The notes under the pieces were generated by a model. The model worked only from the letters and a program-made list of their open reading frames with translations. It was not told the origin of the DNA and made no database searches. Source: CAUSKK01 sp963533935 (lineage in GTDB: Bacteria > Pseudomonadota > Gammaproteobacteria > Cardiobacteriales > Cardiobacteriaceae). From it: a stretch of 64,000 bases of DNA. Of this stretch, positions 7,959 through 16,199 are shown piece by piece (the first letter of the stretch is position 1; each line of letters opens with the position of its first letter). The position numbers and the translations under genes are program-made. The DNA lies in contig CAUSQL010000004.1 of NCBI GenBank assembly GCA_963533935.1, positions 7,473 through 71,472 of the forward strand, given 5' to 3'.

Positions 7959-9191
7959 ATGGCACATCTAACTAGCACCAAATTTCGCGACCTGCCCATC
8001 GACGATTCCATTCAGGAAGCCCTGGAAGATAGCCAACTGACCCACGCCACCCCCATTCAAGCCCTCGCCCTTCCCCTCACCCTGGCCGGCCACGACCTGC
8101 TCGGCATCGCCCAGACCGGCACCGGCAAAACCGCCGCCTTCCTCATTTCCCTATTGAATTATTTGATGAAAAATCCGGTGCACCCGCGGGCCAAGCCGCC
8201 CTTCGCCCTGGTGCTGGCCCCCACCCGCGAGCTGGCCCTACAAATTAAAAAGGACGCGGACCAGCTGGCCATCTATACCGGTTTAAAGAGTCTGGCCCTC
8301 TACGGCGGTGCCGACATTCAGCAGCAGAAGAACATTCTCGAACGCAACCCCATCGACCTCATCATCGGCACCCCGGGGCGCATCATTGATTTGTACAAGC
8401 AGCGCTGCTTCAAATTGTCCAACGTGGAAGTTTGCGTGCTGGACGAGGCCGACCGCATGTTCGACCTGGGCTTCATCGACGACGTGCGCTATCTGCTGCG
8501 GCAAATGCCGCCGGCGGCGGAACGGCTCAATCTGCTCTTCTCCGCCACCATAAGCCAGCGGGTGCAGGAGCTGGCCTACGAGCATTTCAATGCGCCGCAG
8601 ACGGTGCAGGCGCCCAGTGAATTCAACACGGCGGAAAACGTGGTGCAGCGCCTCTACCACGTGGACCGCAAGGAGAAGGCGGCCCTGCTCATTCACCTAT
8701 TGCGCACCGAGCAGCCGGCCCGCGCCATGATTTTCGTAAATACCAAGCATGAATTGGAACGGCTCTCGGAAATCCTCCAGCTGAACCAGCTGGATTGTCT
8801 GGCCATTTCCGGCGACGTGGCCCAGGAACAGCGGGAGCGCATCATTCGCGCCTTCCAGGCCGGCGACCACCGTATTCTGCTGGCCACCGACGTGGCCGGC
8901 CGCGGCCTGCACATTCCCGCCGTCAGCCACGTCTTTAACTATGACCTGCCGAACATGGCGGAAGACTACGTGCACCGCATCGGTCGCACCGGCCGGGCCG
9001 GCGCCAGCGGTGAGGCCATCAGCTTCGCCTGCGAGCAGTACGTTTATTCTTTGGAAGAAATAGAAAAATACATCGGCCAAAAAATCCCGGTGGTGCCCCT
9101 GCCGGAGGTGCTGCCGGAAATCACCCTGCCGCCCCTAAACCATAGCGGCCGCAACCTGCGCCGCCGCCGCAATGGCCCGCGGCGCCGCTAG
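7959..9191 (+). CDS. rhlB: DEAD-box RNA helicase RhlB
   Basis: The 410-residue protein has all core motifs in order: TPIQALALPLTLAG (Q motif), AQTGTGKT, APTRELA, TPGR, LDEADRMFDLGF, SAT, ATDVAGRGLHIP and HRIGRTGRAG. The Q-motif region and the ACEQYVYSLEEIEKYIGQ-type tail match RhlB more closely than RhlE or SrmB. RhlB unwinds structured mRNA for the RNA degradosome. The C-terminal tail is short and Arg-rich, which may bind RNA or RNase E. Confidence 0.9.
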   Translation: MAHLTSTKFRDLPIDDSIQEALEDSQLTHATPIQALALPLTLAGHDLLGIAQTGTGKTAAFLISLLNYLMKNPVHPRAKPPFALVLAPTRELALQIKKDADQLAIYTGLKSLALYGGADIQQQKNILERNPIDLIIGTPGRIIDLYKQRCFKLSNVEVCVLDEADRMFDLGFIDDVRYLLRQMPPAAERLNLLFSATISQRVQELAYEHFNAPQTVQAPSEFNTAENVVQRLYHVDRKEKAALLIHLLRTEQPARAMIFVNTKHELERLSEILQLNQLDCLAISGDVAQEQRERIIRAFQAGDHRILLATDVAGRGLHIPAVSHVFNYDLPNMAEDYVHRIGRTGRAGASGEAISFACEQYVYSLEEIEKYIGQKIPVVPLPEVLPEITLPPLNHSGRNLRRRRNGPRRR

Positions 9192-9325
9192 GGCACGTAT
9201 TTGTAAATCCAATAAACTTCGGCCAGCAGCACCAGCAGCCAGAACGCGGCGAAGAGCAGGATGTATTTAAAGGCGCCAATGCCGAAATAAATGATAGTGA
9301 AGGCCAGCCCCACGTAATTATTCAT
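9188..9325 (-). CDS. Small membrane protein, last of a trio
   Basis: A 45-residue protein starting MNNYVGLAFTIIYFG and consisting mostly of one or two hydrophobic segments, ending WIYKYVP. GGAGA lies just upstream of the ATG, and the ATG overlaps the stop of the preceding gene by ATGA, which strongly argues that it is translated. No family recognised. Its stop overlaps the rhlB stop from the other strand. Confidence 0.75.
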   Translation of the reverse strand: MNNYVGLAFTIIYFGIGAFKYILLFAAFWLLVLLAEVYWIYKYVP

Positions 9326-9792
9326 AGATTTTCTCCGTTAATTGTCAGTTTTTTATGGAAATTTGTCAGGTCCATTAGGGCCTTGAAGAGGAATAGCAGC
9401 AGAAAAACCGTGGCCATAAAAATGCCGTCCAAATTTTGCTCACCGAAAAGCATTAAATAAAGCATGGCCGGCACGAAAATTAGCAAAGTGGCGCCATAGT
9501 TCCGGCCCATATATTTGCGAATGGCCGCCCTCTTTTCCCCATTTTTTATTTTTTCTTCGATTATGGATTTGAGGGTAACGAGGTGCTGCATGGGCAGCAG
9601 GAGCGCGGCAATCTGTAAACCAAACCGGAAAGCGGCCCAATTAAAATTGGTGGTGAATTTAATATTCCGTGCCTCCGGGTCGATAAAGGCACAAATTGCC
9701 GCGGCCATGAGCGCATAAATGCCTTTACGGAGCAAATTTCTTTCATCAACGCCAATTAATATGAGGGGGAACAGCACCAAAGCATTATTCAT
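9322..9792 (-). CDS. Predicted membrane protein, middle of a trio
   Basis: A 156-residue protein with about four membrane segments and a central cytosolic loop KSIIEEKIKNGEKRAAIRK. It shares this loop (RAAIR) and the overall arrangement with the gene upstream, so the two look like diverged tandem paralogs. It overlaps the upstream gene by 8 nt and the downstream one by 4 nt, so all three are probably co-translated. Base composition is more AT-rich than rhlB. No family recognised. Confidence 0.75.
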   Translation of the reverse strand: MNNALVLFPLILIGVDERNLLRKGIYALMAAAICAFIDPEARNIKFTTNFNWAAFRFGLQIAALLLPMQHLVTLKSIIEEKIKNGEKRAAIRKYMGRNYGATLLIFVPAMLYLMLFGEQNLDGIFMATVFLLLFLFKALMDLTNFHKKLTINGENL

Positions 9793-10273
9793 GGGCAGTC
9801 TCCCACAGCTTTAATCTCTTCGCCAGGCCTACCGTCCTCTGGCTTGCCTTAAAAAGGATAAAAATAAAGGCAGCAATAGCCATTAAAACCACCGATAATT
9901 CCGCATTCTTTTTGCTAAAAATCAGATGAAAACCCGCCAATGGGGTCAGCAAAAGGCACATAAACAGAGGCAGAAAATATTCACGCAGCAGACAGTTGCG
10001 AATGGCCGCCCGCCCCTGCCGTTGGCGTATGGTTTTTTTAAGCATATGTTTAGCGCTATAGCATGGGTGCATCATTGACGTGATAAACAGAACCATAAAG
10101 GCCAAATGTAGAAAAAATTTCATATCAAAATGGCCCAGAACTAGGGGCCTATCCTCCAGAAAACCGAAAATAAACGCCACGGGCAATAAATAGAGGATTT
10201 TTCTTAAATAGGAATAGTTGTTTGCCGCTGAAATGGCAGAGAGGGGGATAAGGGTAAGCGCGAAGCTGTCCAT
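9785..10273 (-). CDS. Predicted membrane protein, first of a trio
   Basis: A 162-residue membrane protein, about four hydrophobic segments, with central basic loop KKTIRQRQGRAAIRN. AAAGG lies upstream of the ATG at 10273. It is the first of three tightly overlapping genes and shows the RAAIR loop also found in its neighbour. Function is unknown; an immunity, holin-like or envelope role cannot be told apart from sequence alone. Confidence 0.75.
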   Translation of the reverse strand: MDSFALTLIPLSAISAANNYSYLRKILYLLPVAFIFGFLEDRPLVLGHFDMKFFLHLAFMVLFITSMMHPCYSAKHMLKKTIRQRQGRAAIRNCLLREYFLPLFMCLLLTPLAGFHLIFSKKNAELSVVLMAIAAFIFILFKASQRTVGLAKRLKLWETAHE

Positions 10274-10338
10274 GGGGAGTACCTTTAATAAACACAGGCC
10301 AGCTAGGCAATTTCTCCGCCAGGGCGGCCCCTAGGCAA

Positions 10339-10547
10339 ATTTACCGACGGACGGGCGCTTCTGATGTATGTTTATTTAGCGCTTTAAACATACACTATAA
10401 GCGCTCTGTTGTTTGTATAAGCATTAATTACAGACAGGAGAAGCTTCCAAACATTAGCGAGGAAGCGTGAGGCCATTAGGCCGAACAGCAGCGAAGCGAA
10501 GTGAGCCCCACAGTGGCGAACAACCGCCCCTCCTTCGGTAAATTGTC
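10339..10547. repeat. Interspersed palindrome plus module-bearing half-unit
   Basis: First part (10339-10420) is a degenerate full palindrome with ends TTTACCGACGG and GTTTGTATAA. Second part (10428-10547) is a half-unit split by an inserted module that includes GGCCGAACAGCAGCGAAGCG and ends GGCGAACAAC before CGCCCC. Together they account for most of the 353-bp gap 10274-10626; the remainder holds the upstream region of the PqiC-like gene, with no other gene seen. Confidence 0.75.
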
Positions 10548-10626
10548 GGCTCGGCAATGGCCGGCAATGCCGCTTCTCTCGGCCGTTTTCGCTAAAATGG
10601 CCGCCTCAAAATCCATAGGCTTTCCC

Positions 10627-11175
10627 ATGCTTCGATATTTATTGCCCCTGCTGCTGTTGGGCTGCGCCAGCCAGCAGAATTTCCACCTGCTGCAATTGCA
10701 GCCCCCAGCCACCGCCATTGCTAAGGCCAGCGCCGGCTCCTACGGCCTGCGCAAGGTCAATCTGCCGGACTACCTCGGCGAAGAAACCATCATCGGCCGC
10801 GGCAGCGACGGCGCAATCCTTAAATTTAAGGAGGATAAATGGCTGGAAACCCCCGACCTGGCCATTCCCACCGCCCTCTACCAGCAGCTGGAACGGCTGA
10901 GCAATTCCGCCCATTTCTACCGCTACCCGCTCAGCGCCAACGTGGTACCGGAACGGGTCATCGACGTGGACATCGAACAGCTGCTGGCGGATTTGCCCGC
11001 CGGCGTGGTACATGTGCGCGCCTCCTGGCAGGTGGCCGGCCAGGAGGAACGTAATCCGCTGCGCCGCCGCTTCAGCCAGGCCGTGCCCCTATCGGGCAGC
11101 AGTCCCAGCGCCATCGTGAAAGGTGAGCAGCAGGCGCTGGAAGCGCTGGCCAGCGCCATCGCCGCCTCCCTATGA
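10627..11175 (+). CDS. PqiC/YmbA-like auxiliary lipoprotein
   Basis: A 182-residue lipoprotein: MLRYLLPLLLLGC gives a short signal and lipobox, then a FHLLQLQPPA strand, a GLRKVNLPDYL segment and an ERVIDVDIEQLL strand, the pattern of ABC-type-transport auxiliary lipoproteins of the PqiC/YmbA family. Those proteins partner MCE-domain proteins such as PqiB in the periplasm; no MCE gene is in this window. Its stop overlaps the nagZ start by ATGA, so the two are translated together. Confidence 0.75.
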   Translation: MLRYLLPLLLLGCASQQNFHLLQLQPPATAIAKASAGSYGLRKVNLPDYLGEETIIGRGSDGAILKFKEDKWLETPDLAIPTALYQQLERLSNSAHFYRYPLSANVVPERVIDVDIEQLLADLPAGVVHVRASWQVAGQEERNPLRRRFSQAVPLSGSSPSAIVKGEQQALEALASAIAASL

Positions 11176-12155
11176 GCATCATCTTCGGCATTCGGGGCCT
11201 AAGCCTGACGGCCCGGGAGCGGGAACTGCTGCGCAGCCCCAGCGCCGTGGGGGTAATCCTCTTCAGCCGCAACTATCAGGACCGCCAACAGCTGCGCGCC
11301 CTCTGCGAATCCATTTACCGGGAGAATGAGCGTCTCTCCATCAGCGTGGACTGGGAAGGGGGCCGGGTGCAGCGCTTCCGCGCCGGCTTCACCGCCATTC
11401 CCGCCATGGGCCGGCTGGGGGAGCTGTTCGTCCTCCATCGGCAACGGGGGCTGGAACTGGCGCGGGCCTGCGGCCTCATCATCGGCAGCGAGCTGGCGGA
11501 CTTGGATTTTTCCTACACGCCGGTACTGGATTTGCGCCACGACGGTTCGCCGGTCATTGGCGACCGCGCCTTCAGCGCCGACCCGGAAGCGGTTTTTCTT
11601 TTGTCCCAAGCTCTACGCCAGGGCCTAGGGGAAGCCGGCTGCGCGGCGGTGGGTAAACACTTCCCCGGCCACGGCTCCATTGACGCGGACAGCCATTTAA
11701 GCCACTGCGAAGACCGGCGGCCGGCGGTCGAACGGGCCCGCGACGAGGAACCCTTCTGGCGCGCCGCCGCCGACGGCATCGAGGCGCTGATGACCGCCCA
11801 CATCGTTACCCCCGACAGCGGCGGCCAACCGGCCAGCTTCGCCCCGGCCCTGCTGGCCCAGCTGCGCCGCCGCTTCGCCGGCGCCCTCATCAGCGACGAT
11901 TTGGACATGGTCGGTGCGGTCACCGGCAGCGATTACGGGGCCAAGGTGCGCGAAGCCCTGGCCGCCGGCCTGGATTGCTGTTTGATTTGCAACAATTTCG
12001 CCGCCATCGAACGGGCATTAGGCGAAACTTATCCAACGGCGGCGGGCCGCCGCGAACGGCTGATGCATTTAAAGCGCCGCCACCCACCGGACCCGCATTT
12101 ATATAAAGAAGCCCGAGAAATTTTCAATTTATGGCAGGAAAACCATGGCCAATAA
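11172..12155 (+). CDS. nagZ: Beta-N-acetylhexosaminidase NagZ
   Basis: A 327-residue GH3 enzyme with the NagZ signature GKHFPGHGSIDADSHL and the catalytic-nucleophile segment ISDDLDM. It removes GlcNAc from anhydromuropeptides in cytosolic peptidoglycan recycling. There is no signal peptide, as expected. It is coupled upstream to the lipoprotein gene and overlaps the DsrE-family gene by 11 nt. Confidence 0.94.
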   Translation: MSIIFGIRGLSLTARERELLRSPSAVGVILFSRNYQDRQQLRALCESIYRENERLSISVDWEGGRVQRFRAGFTAIPAMGRLGELFVLHRQRGLELARACGLIIGSELADLDFSYTPVLDLRHDGSPVIGDRAFSADPEAVFLLSQALRQGLGEAGCAAVGKHFPGHGSIDADSHLSHCEDRRPAVERARDEEPFWRAAADGIEALMTAHIVTPDSGGQPASFAPALLAQLRRRFAGALISDDLDMVGAVTGSDYGAKVREALAAGLDCCLICNNFAAIERALGETYPTAAGRRERLMHLKRRHPPDPHLYKEAREIFNLWQENHGQ

Positions 12156-12513
12156 GCTCGTAATCATCATTTTGAACTCGAACCCGGAGAACGGCGCGGA
12201 AATTCTGGAACCGGTCTACCACGCCACCATCGCCGCCTCCATGGACTACAACGCGGAAATAATCTTCGCCGGCCGGGCCGGAGAACTGGTAATCCGCGGC
12301 GTGGCGGAGAAAATTCCCTCCATGCGCAAGGCCGACGAAACCGTCTACGACCTCATCAAGGACGCCTACCAGTCCGGCGTGGTCATTAAGGCCAGCAAAT
12401 TCGTAGTGCAACACTGGGGGGATAATCTTATTGCTGAGGTCAGCGAAGTGGTCAGCGGCAGCTACATCGTCGGCGAAATCATGAACGGCAGCGTTACCAC
12501 CCTGTCCTATTAA
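12145..12513 (+). CDS. DsrE-family small protein
   Basis: A 122-residue protein of Rossmann-like alternation (LVIIILNSNPEN, AEIIFAGRAGELVIRGVAEK, SGVVIKASKFVVQHWG) resembling DsrE/DsrF-like proteins. These families often move sulfur or bind small molecules, but the TusD/DsrE cysteine is not seen at the usual site, so chemistry is unknown. It overlaps nagZ and is followed after 25 nt by hpt, suggesting one operon. Confidence 0.65.
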   Translation: MANKLVIIILNSNPENGAEILEPVYHATIAASMDYNAEIIFAGRAGELVIRGVAEKIPSMRKADETVYDLIKDAYQSGVVIKASKFVVQHWGDNLIAEVSEVVSGSYIVGEIMNGSVTTLSY

Positions 12514-12538
12514 TCTTTCAACTAAAGACAAACTTTTA

Positions 12539-13090
12539 ATGAATTTATCCAATAATCAATTGCAGGAAATCCTTGCGAACAGTGAGTGCCTTATCAGCGG
12601 CAGCGCCATCAACGAGGCCTATGACCGGCTGGCCCAGCAGCTAAATCTCCACTATCAGGGGCTAAATCCCCTGATTCTGGTGGTAATGAATGGCGGCCTA
12701 ATCCCCGCCGGCCAGCTGCTCACCCGGCTGAATTTCTTCCACCGCCTCGGCTATCTGCACGCCAGCCGCTACTTGGATAACCGGGGCGGGAGTACGATAA
12801 ATTGGCTGGCCCGGGCCAGTGCGCCGGTAACCGGCGAGCATCTGCTGCTCATTGACGATATTTTTGATGAGGGCCTAACCATTAAGGCCGTCGTGGAAGA
12901 GTTGCGGAAGGAAGAACCCGCCAGCCTGAAAACGGCGGTGCTCCTCAATAAGCAACATGAACGCAAAGTGGCCGGCTTTCAACCGGATTTTGTCGGCTGT
13001 CCCGTAGCGGACCGCTATATTTTCGGTTGCGGCATGGATTACCACGGCTATTTTCGCCACCTCACCGGCATTTATGCCCTGAAAAACTAG
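12539..13090 (+). CDS. hpt: Hypoxanthine-guanine phosphoribosyltransferase
   Basis: The 183-residue protein has the PRPP-binding motif LLLIDDIFDEGLTIKAVVEE and an early VVMNGG loop, typical of the Hpt group that salvages hypoxanthine and guanine to IMP and GMP. A late VADRYIFGCGMDY segment matches the base-binding region. It ends by overlapping the convergent gene at 13087 by 4 nt. Confidence 0.88.
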   Translation: MNLSNNQLQEILANSECLISGSAINEAYDRLAQQLNLHYQGLNPLILVVMNGGLIPAGQLLTRLNFFHRLGYLHASRYLDNRGGSTINWLARASAPVTGEHLLLIDDIFDEGLTIKAVVEELRKEEPASLKTAVLLNKQHERKVAGFQPDFVGCPVADRYIFGCGMDYHGYFRHLTGIYALKN

Positions 13091-13500
13091 TGGTCGAAGA
13101 TATAGTTGCCGTTAAGGGGTTCGGCGCTGATTAACTCGCCGTCCTCGAAGTACAGCTGCATTTCCAGGGGAATGGGGCGTTTCTGAATGTCCACCAGCAC
13201 ATAGATAATATTTTTCTTGGTCTGGGTCTGGCTCGGCACCACCAGGGCAACAAAACGCAGCTTTTCCCGCTGGGGCCGGTAGGGATTTAACTTTTCGTAG
13301 ATGGCCGGCAGGGGCTTGGGCAGCTGGACAAACTGTCGAAAGGCTTGGGCCTGCTGGGGGGAAAAGCCCTCGCCGCCTTCGCTATACAGCCAAAGCTTTA
13401 AACCACATTCCAGATTATCCAAATAAATGGGCTCAACGCTGGCAACGATGCCGTCTTCATTAATGAGACTGATGTTCTCCGGCAATAGGGGCTGTTCCAT
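13087..13500 (-). CDS. Uncharacterised protein
   Basis: A 137-residue soluble protein opening MEQPLLPENISLINEDG, with AGGAAG upstream of its ATG. It has alternating short strands (CGLKLWLYSEGG, KLRFVALVVPSQ, NIIYVLVDIQK) and is acidic. No known motif is recognised. Convergent with hpt, sharing 4 nt at the stops. Confidence 0.65.
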   Translation of the reverse strand: MEQPLLPENISLINEDGIVASVEPIYLDNLECGLKLWLYSEGGEGFSPQQAQAFRQFVQLPKPLPAIYEKLNPYRPQREKLRFVALVVPSQTQTKKNIIYVLVDIQKRPIPLEMQLYFEDGELISAEPLNGNYIFDH

Positions 13501-13575
13501 AATCTTCCTGTAAAAATGAAAAAATTATAGTGGGCGAAATGGGGTCGGTGAAGGGCTAAGGCTGGCCTTTTCGCA

Positions 13576-13707
13576 ATATACAAACGTACGGGCGCTTAGA
13601 CTGTGTGTAATTTATGCTGTAAATACATACATACTAAGCGCCCGTCTGTTTGTAAATTGATTAATTCGACCATTTACATACGGACGGGCGCTTCCCCTAT
13701 TTGTAAA
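13576..13707. repeat. Interspersed palindrome plus an extra half-unit
   Basis: A full palindrome (13576-13656; ends TATACAAACG and GTTTGTAAA) followed by a half-unit (13671-13707, GACGGGCGCTTCCCC). It lies directly beyond the pth stop, at the 3' end of the prs-rplY-pth unit. Confidence 0.85.
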
Positions 13708-14275
13708 ATCTATTTGCTGATTTGCTGTGCAACTGGTGCATGGCCTTTTCTGCTCCTTGGCCCAGCAGCAGCGGCAGAATGTTTATGCCCCGCTGTAGGG
13801 CTTCATCAATTTTCTGCTGGCCGTCCCGATTTGGCACCCCCAGCACGTAATCCACCACCTGCCCCTTCTCCCGCGGCCGGTCAATGCCAATGCGCAGCCG
13901 GTAAAAATCCCCCGTGCCCAGCACGCGCATGATGTCGCGCAGGCCGTTGTGGCCGCCGTGGCCGCCGGCGAATTTCAGGCGCACTTCTCCTTCCGGCAAA
14001 TCCAGCTCGTCGTGGACCACCAGGATTTCCTCCGGTGTCAGCTGATAGAAGTGGGCCAGCGCCCCCAGGGACTTACCGCTGACATTCATAAAGGTTTCCG
14101 GCTTCAGCAGGTGCACCGGCTGGCCCGCAATGGCTGTCTTACAGTGCTGGCCGAAGAATTTGGCCTCGTAGCTAAAACGCTCTTGCAGCTGGTCCAAAAG
14201 CCAAAAACCCGCGTTATGGCGGGTTCTGGCATAGCGTTCGCCCGGATTACCCAGGCCGGCGATGAGTTTAATCAT
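13697..14275 (-). CDS. pth: Peptidyl-tRNA hydrolase
   Basis: A 192-residue protein with the family signatures IAGLGNPGERYARTRHNAGF (including the catalytic His), KPETFMNVSGKS and LVVHDELDLPEG. Pth releases peptides from stalled peptidyl-tRNA. The ATG overlaps the rplY stop by ATGA, as in many gammaproteobacteria where rplY and pth are adjacent. Confidence 0.97.
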   Translation of the reverse strand: MIKLIAGLGNPGERYARTRHNAGFWLLDQLQERFSYEAKFFGQHCKTAIAGQPVHLLKPETFMNVSGKSLGALAHFYQLTPEEILVVHDELDLPEGEVRLKFAGGHGGHNGLRDIMRVLGTGDFYRLRIGIDRPREKGQVVDYVLGVPNRDGQQKIDEALQRGINILPLLLGQGAEKAMHQLHSKSANRFYK

Positions 14276-14907
14276 TCCCCAGGAGAGGGCTCTTCACCGG
14301 CGGGTGCCGCCTCTTCTTCCTCATGGACCTGTGGATAAATTACCTGGGCTACCACGCCGTCAGCCCGCTCGTCATCGTGGGCCAAACGTACGCCTTTGGG
14401 CAGTTTCAAATCCCGCAGCCGCACCGCTTCGCCGATGGCCACGTCGGTCATATCCACCTGAATGTTTTCCGGCAGGTTACGCGGCTCGGCAATAATTTCC
14501 ACGTTGTTGAGCAAGTGCTCCACAATGCCGCCGTTCTGCTTAACGCCGGCGCAGATGTCTTCATTGATGAAGTGTAGAACCACGGTGGTTTGTAGTTCCT
14601 GACCTTTAACCACCCGCTGTAAATCCAGATGCTGGTAAAGGGGCTTGTAAAGGTGCCGTTGTACGGCGCGCACGATTACTTCCTGGTCCGGCTGACCTTC
14701 CACCTTCAGGTTAATCACCTGGGAATAGAAGCTGTCAAAGCGGCCCCAGCGCACCAGTTCATTTTGTACCAGGGTAATTGGTAACGGTTCGCCCTCACCA
14801 CCATAAACAATGGCTGGCACCAAGCCCTGATGACGTAGGCGGCGGCTCGCACCTTTCCCACTATCCTTACGCACGGTGGCGTTCAATGTATAAGCATATC
14901 CGCTCAT
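14272..14907 (-). CDS. rplY: Ribosomal protein bL25, long (TL5/Ctc) form
   Basis: The 211-residue protein has an N-terminal L25 domain (LNATVRKDSGKGASRRLR) and a C-terminal TL5 beta domain (VQVDMTDVAIGEAVRLRDLK), then an acidic Ala/Glu tail. It binds 5S rRNA. The long form differs from the short E. coli L25. GGAG precedes the ATG at 14907. It follows prs after a predicted terminator/attenuator. Confidence 0.95.
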   Translation of the reverse strand: MSGYAYTLNATVRKDSGKGASRRLRHQGLVPAIVYGGEGEPLPITLVQNELVRWGRFDSFYSQVINLKVEGQPDQEVIVRAVQRHLYKPLYQHLDLQRVVKGQELQTTVVLHFINEDICAGVKQNGGIVEHLLNNVEIIAEPRNLPENIQVDMTDVAIGEAVRLRDLKLPKGVRLAHDDERADGVVAQVIYPQVHEEEEAAPAGEEPSPGE

Positions 14908-14914
14908 CTAATAC

Positions 14915-14952
14915 TCCAAAAAATAAAAAGGAGCGCTTGCGACCAGCGCTCC
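14915..14952 (-). terminator. Intrinsic terminator or attenuator between prs and rplY
   Basis: On the minus strand an 8-bp stem (GGAGCGCT / AGCGCTCC, 14930-14937 with 14945-14952) is followed by a T-rich run TTTTTATTTTTT. Its place within the operon suggests partial termination, uncoupling prs from rplY-pth. Confidence 0.7.
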
Positions 14953-14965
14953 CGGGGAAAGCTCC

Positions 14966-15898
14966 CTAGAAGAGAGCCGAAATGGACTCATTGACGTGTA
15001 TGCGCCGAATGGTTTCGGCAATTAACCCGGCAATGGGTAAAACTCTAATTTTTTCACAGGCCTGGGCGTCCGGCCGCAGGGGAATGGAATCGGTAACTAT
15101 CAGCTGGTCCAGGCCGGAATTATTGATATTTTCCAGGGCCTTACCGGACAGAATGGCGTGGGTGGTATAGGCCACCACCTTGCTGGCACCGCGCTCCTTC
15201 AGCGCCGTGGCCGCATTGGTCAGAGTGCCGGCCGTGTCCACCATATCGTCTACCAGAATGCAATCGCAGCCCTCAATGCTATCGCCGATGATGTTCATCA
15301 CTTCGGATTCATTGGGCCGTGGCCGCCGCTTGTCGATGATGGCCAGCTTGGCGTTAATCAATTTAGCCGTCGCCCGCGCCCGCAGCACGCCACCCACGTC
15401 CGGGGAAATAACCACCGGATTGGTGAAGTTCTGCGTTTTCAGGTCATTCATGACGATGGGAGTGGAATAGATATTGTCCACGGGGAAGTCAAAGAAGCCC
15501 TGAATTTGGTCCGCGTGCAAATCCAGGGTTAGTACCCGGTCAATGCCAACGCTGGCAATCATATTGGCCACCACCTTGGCGGAAATGGGCACCCGGGCCG
15601 AGCGGGGCCGCCGGTCCTGGCGGGAATAGCCAAAATAGGGAATTACTGCGGTGATGCGGTCCGCCGACGCCCGCCGCAGCGCGTCGCTAAGAATAAGCAA
15701 TTCCATAATGGAATCGTTGGTGGGATAACAGGTGGGTTGAATGATAAAAACGTCTTTGCCGCGCACGTTATCGCGAATTTCCACTTGAATTTCGCCGTCG
15801 GAGAATTTGCCTACGTTGGCGTTGCCGAGGGGTAAACCGAGAAATTGCACTGCCTGCCGGGCCAATTGGGGGTGGGCATTGCCCGTGAATACAACCAT
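14966..15898 (-). CDS. prs: Ribose-phosphate pyrophosphokinase
   Basis: A 310-residue enzyme forming PRPP from ribose-5-phosphate and ATP. Visible motifs: KFSDGEIQVEIRDNVRGKDV, PYFGYSRQDRR, LTLDLHADQIQGFF and the PRPP loop CILVDDMVDTAGT. The ATG at 15898 is chosen because AGAGGC lies 3 nt before it and MVVFTGNAHPQLA matches family N-termini; a longer start at 15913 lacks this. tRNA-Gln lies immediately upstream, an arrangement common in gammaproteobacteria. Confidence 0.95.
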   Translation of the reverse strand: MVVFTGNAHPQLARQAVQFLGLPLGNANVGKFSDGEIQVEIRDNVRGKDVFIIQPTCYPTNDSIMELLILSDALRRASADRITAVIPYFGYSRQDRRPRSARVPISAKVVANMIASVGIDRVLTLDLHADQIQGFFDFPVDNIYSTPIVMNDLKTQNFTNPVVISPDVGGVLRARATAKLINAKLAIIDKRRPRPNESEVMNIIGDSIEGCDCILVDDMVDTAGTLTNAATALKERGASKVVAYTTHAILSGKALENINNSGLDQLIVTDSIPLRPDAQACEKIRVLPIAGLIAETIRRIHVNESISALF

Positions 15899-15948
15899 AC
15901 TGCCTCTAGACATGGACACGTTATGCACCTTTATGTGAATTGGAAAAA

Positions 15949-16023
15949 TGGCTGGGGTAGCTGGATTCGAACCAACGCATGGCGGGATCAAAACCCGCTG
16001 CCTTACCGCTTGGCTATACCCCA
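15949..16023 (-). tRNA. tRNA-Gln (TTG)
   Basis: 75-nt cloverleaf with TGGGGTA/TACCCCA acceptor, anticodon loop TTTTGAT reading TTG, GGTTCGAAT T-loop and an encoded CCA. It sits upstream of prs and shares the promoter at 16070-16097. Confidence 0.97.
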
Positions 16024-16069
16024 ACAATAAGAAAGTATCTTGAAAAAATCTCTTTGCGAGAAGAGGCAG

Positions 16070-16097
16070 ATTATAGGTCCTAAAAAATAAATTGCAA
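16070..16097 (-). promoter_or_regulatory. Sigma-70 promoter for tRNA-Gln-prs
   Basis: On the minus strand TTGCAA, a 16-nt spacer and TATAAT are followed after about 46 nt by the tRNA-Gln 5' end. The match to a sigma-70 promoter is close. Confidence 0.65.
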
Positions 16098-16141
16098 GGC
16101 TTTTTTCTTGGCGGGCGGCGCCGGCCATAAATTAAGAAAAA

Positions 16142-16169
16142 TTCATGTTTAATCTTTTAAATGTAGAAT
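16142..16169 (+). promoter_or_regulatory. Possible promoter for the TRAP permease
   Basis: TTCATG and TAGAAT separated by 16 nt, about 30 nt before the GTG start. The -35 match is weak. Confidence 0.35.
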
Positions 16170-16199
16170 GGTTCGCCTGATTTAATTTAAGGAATTAGC

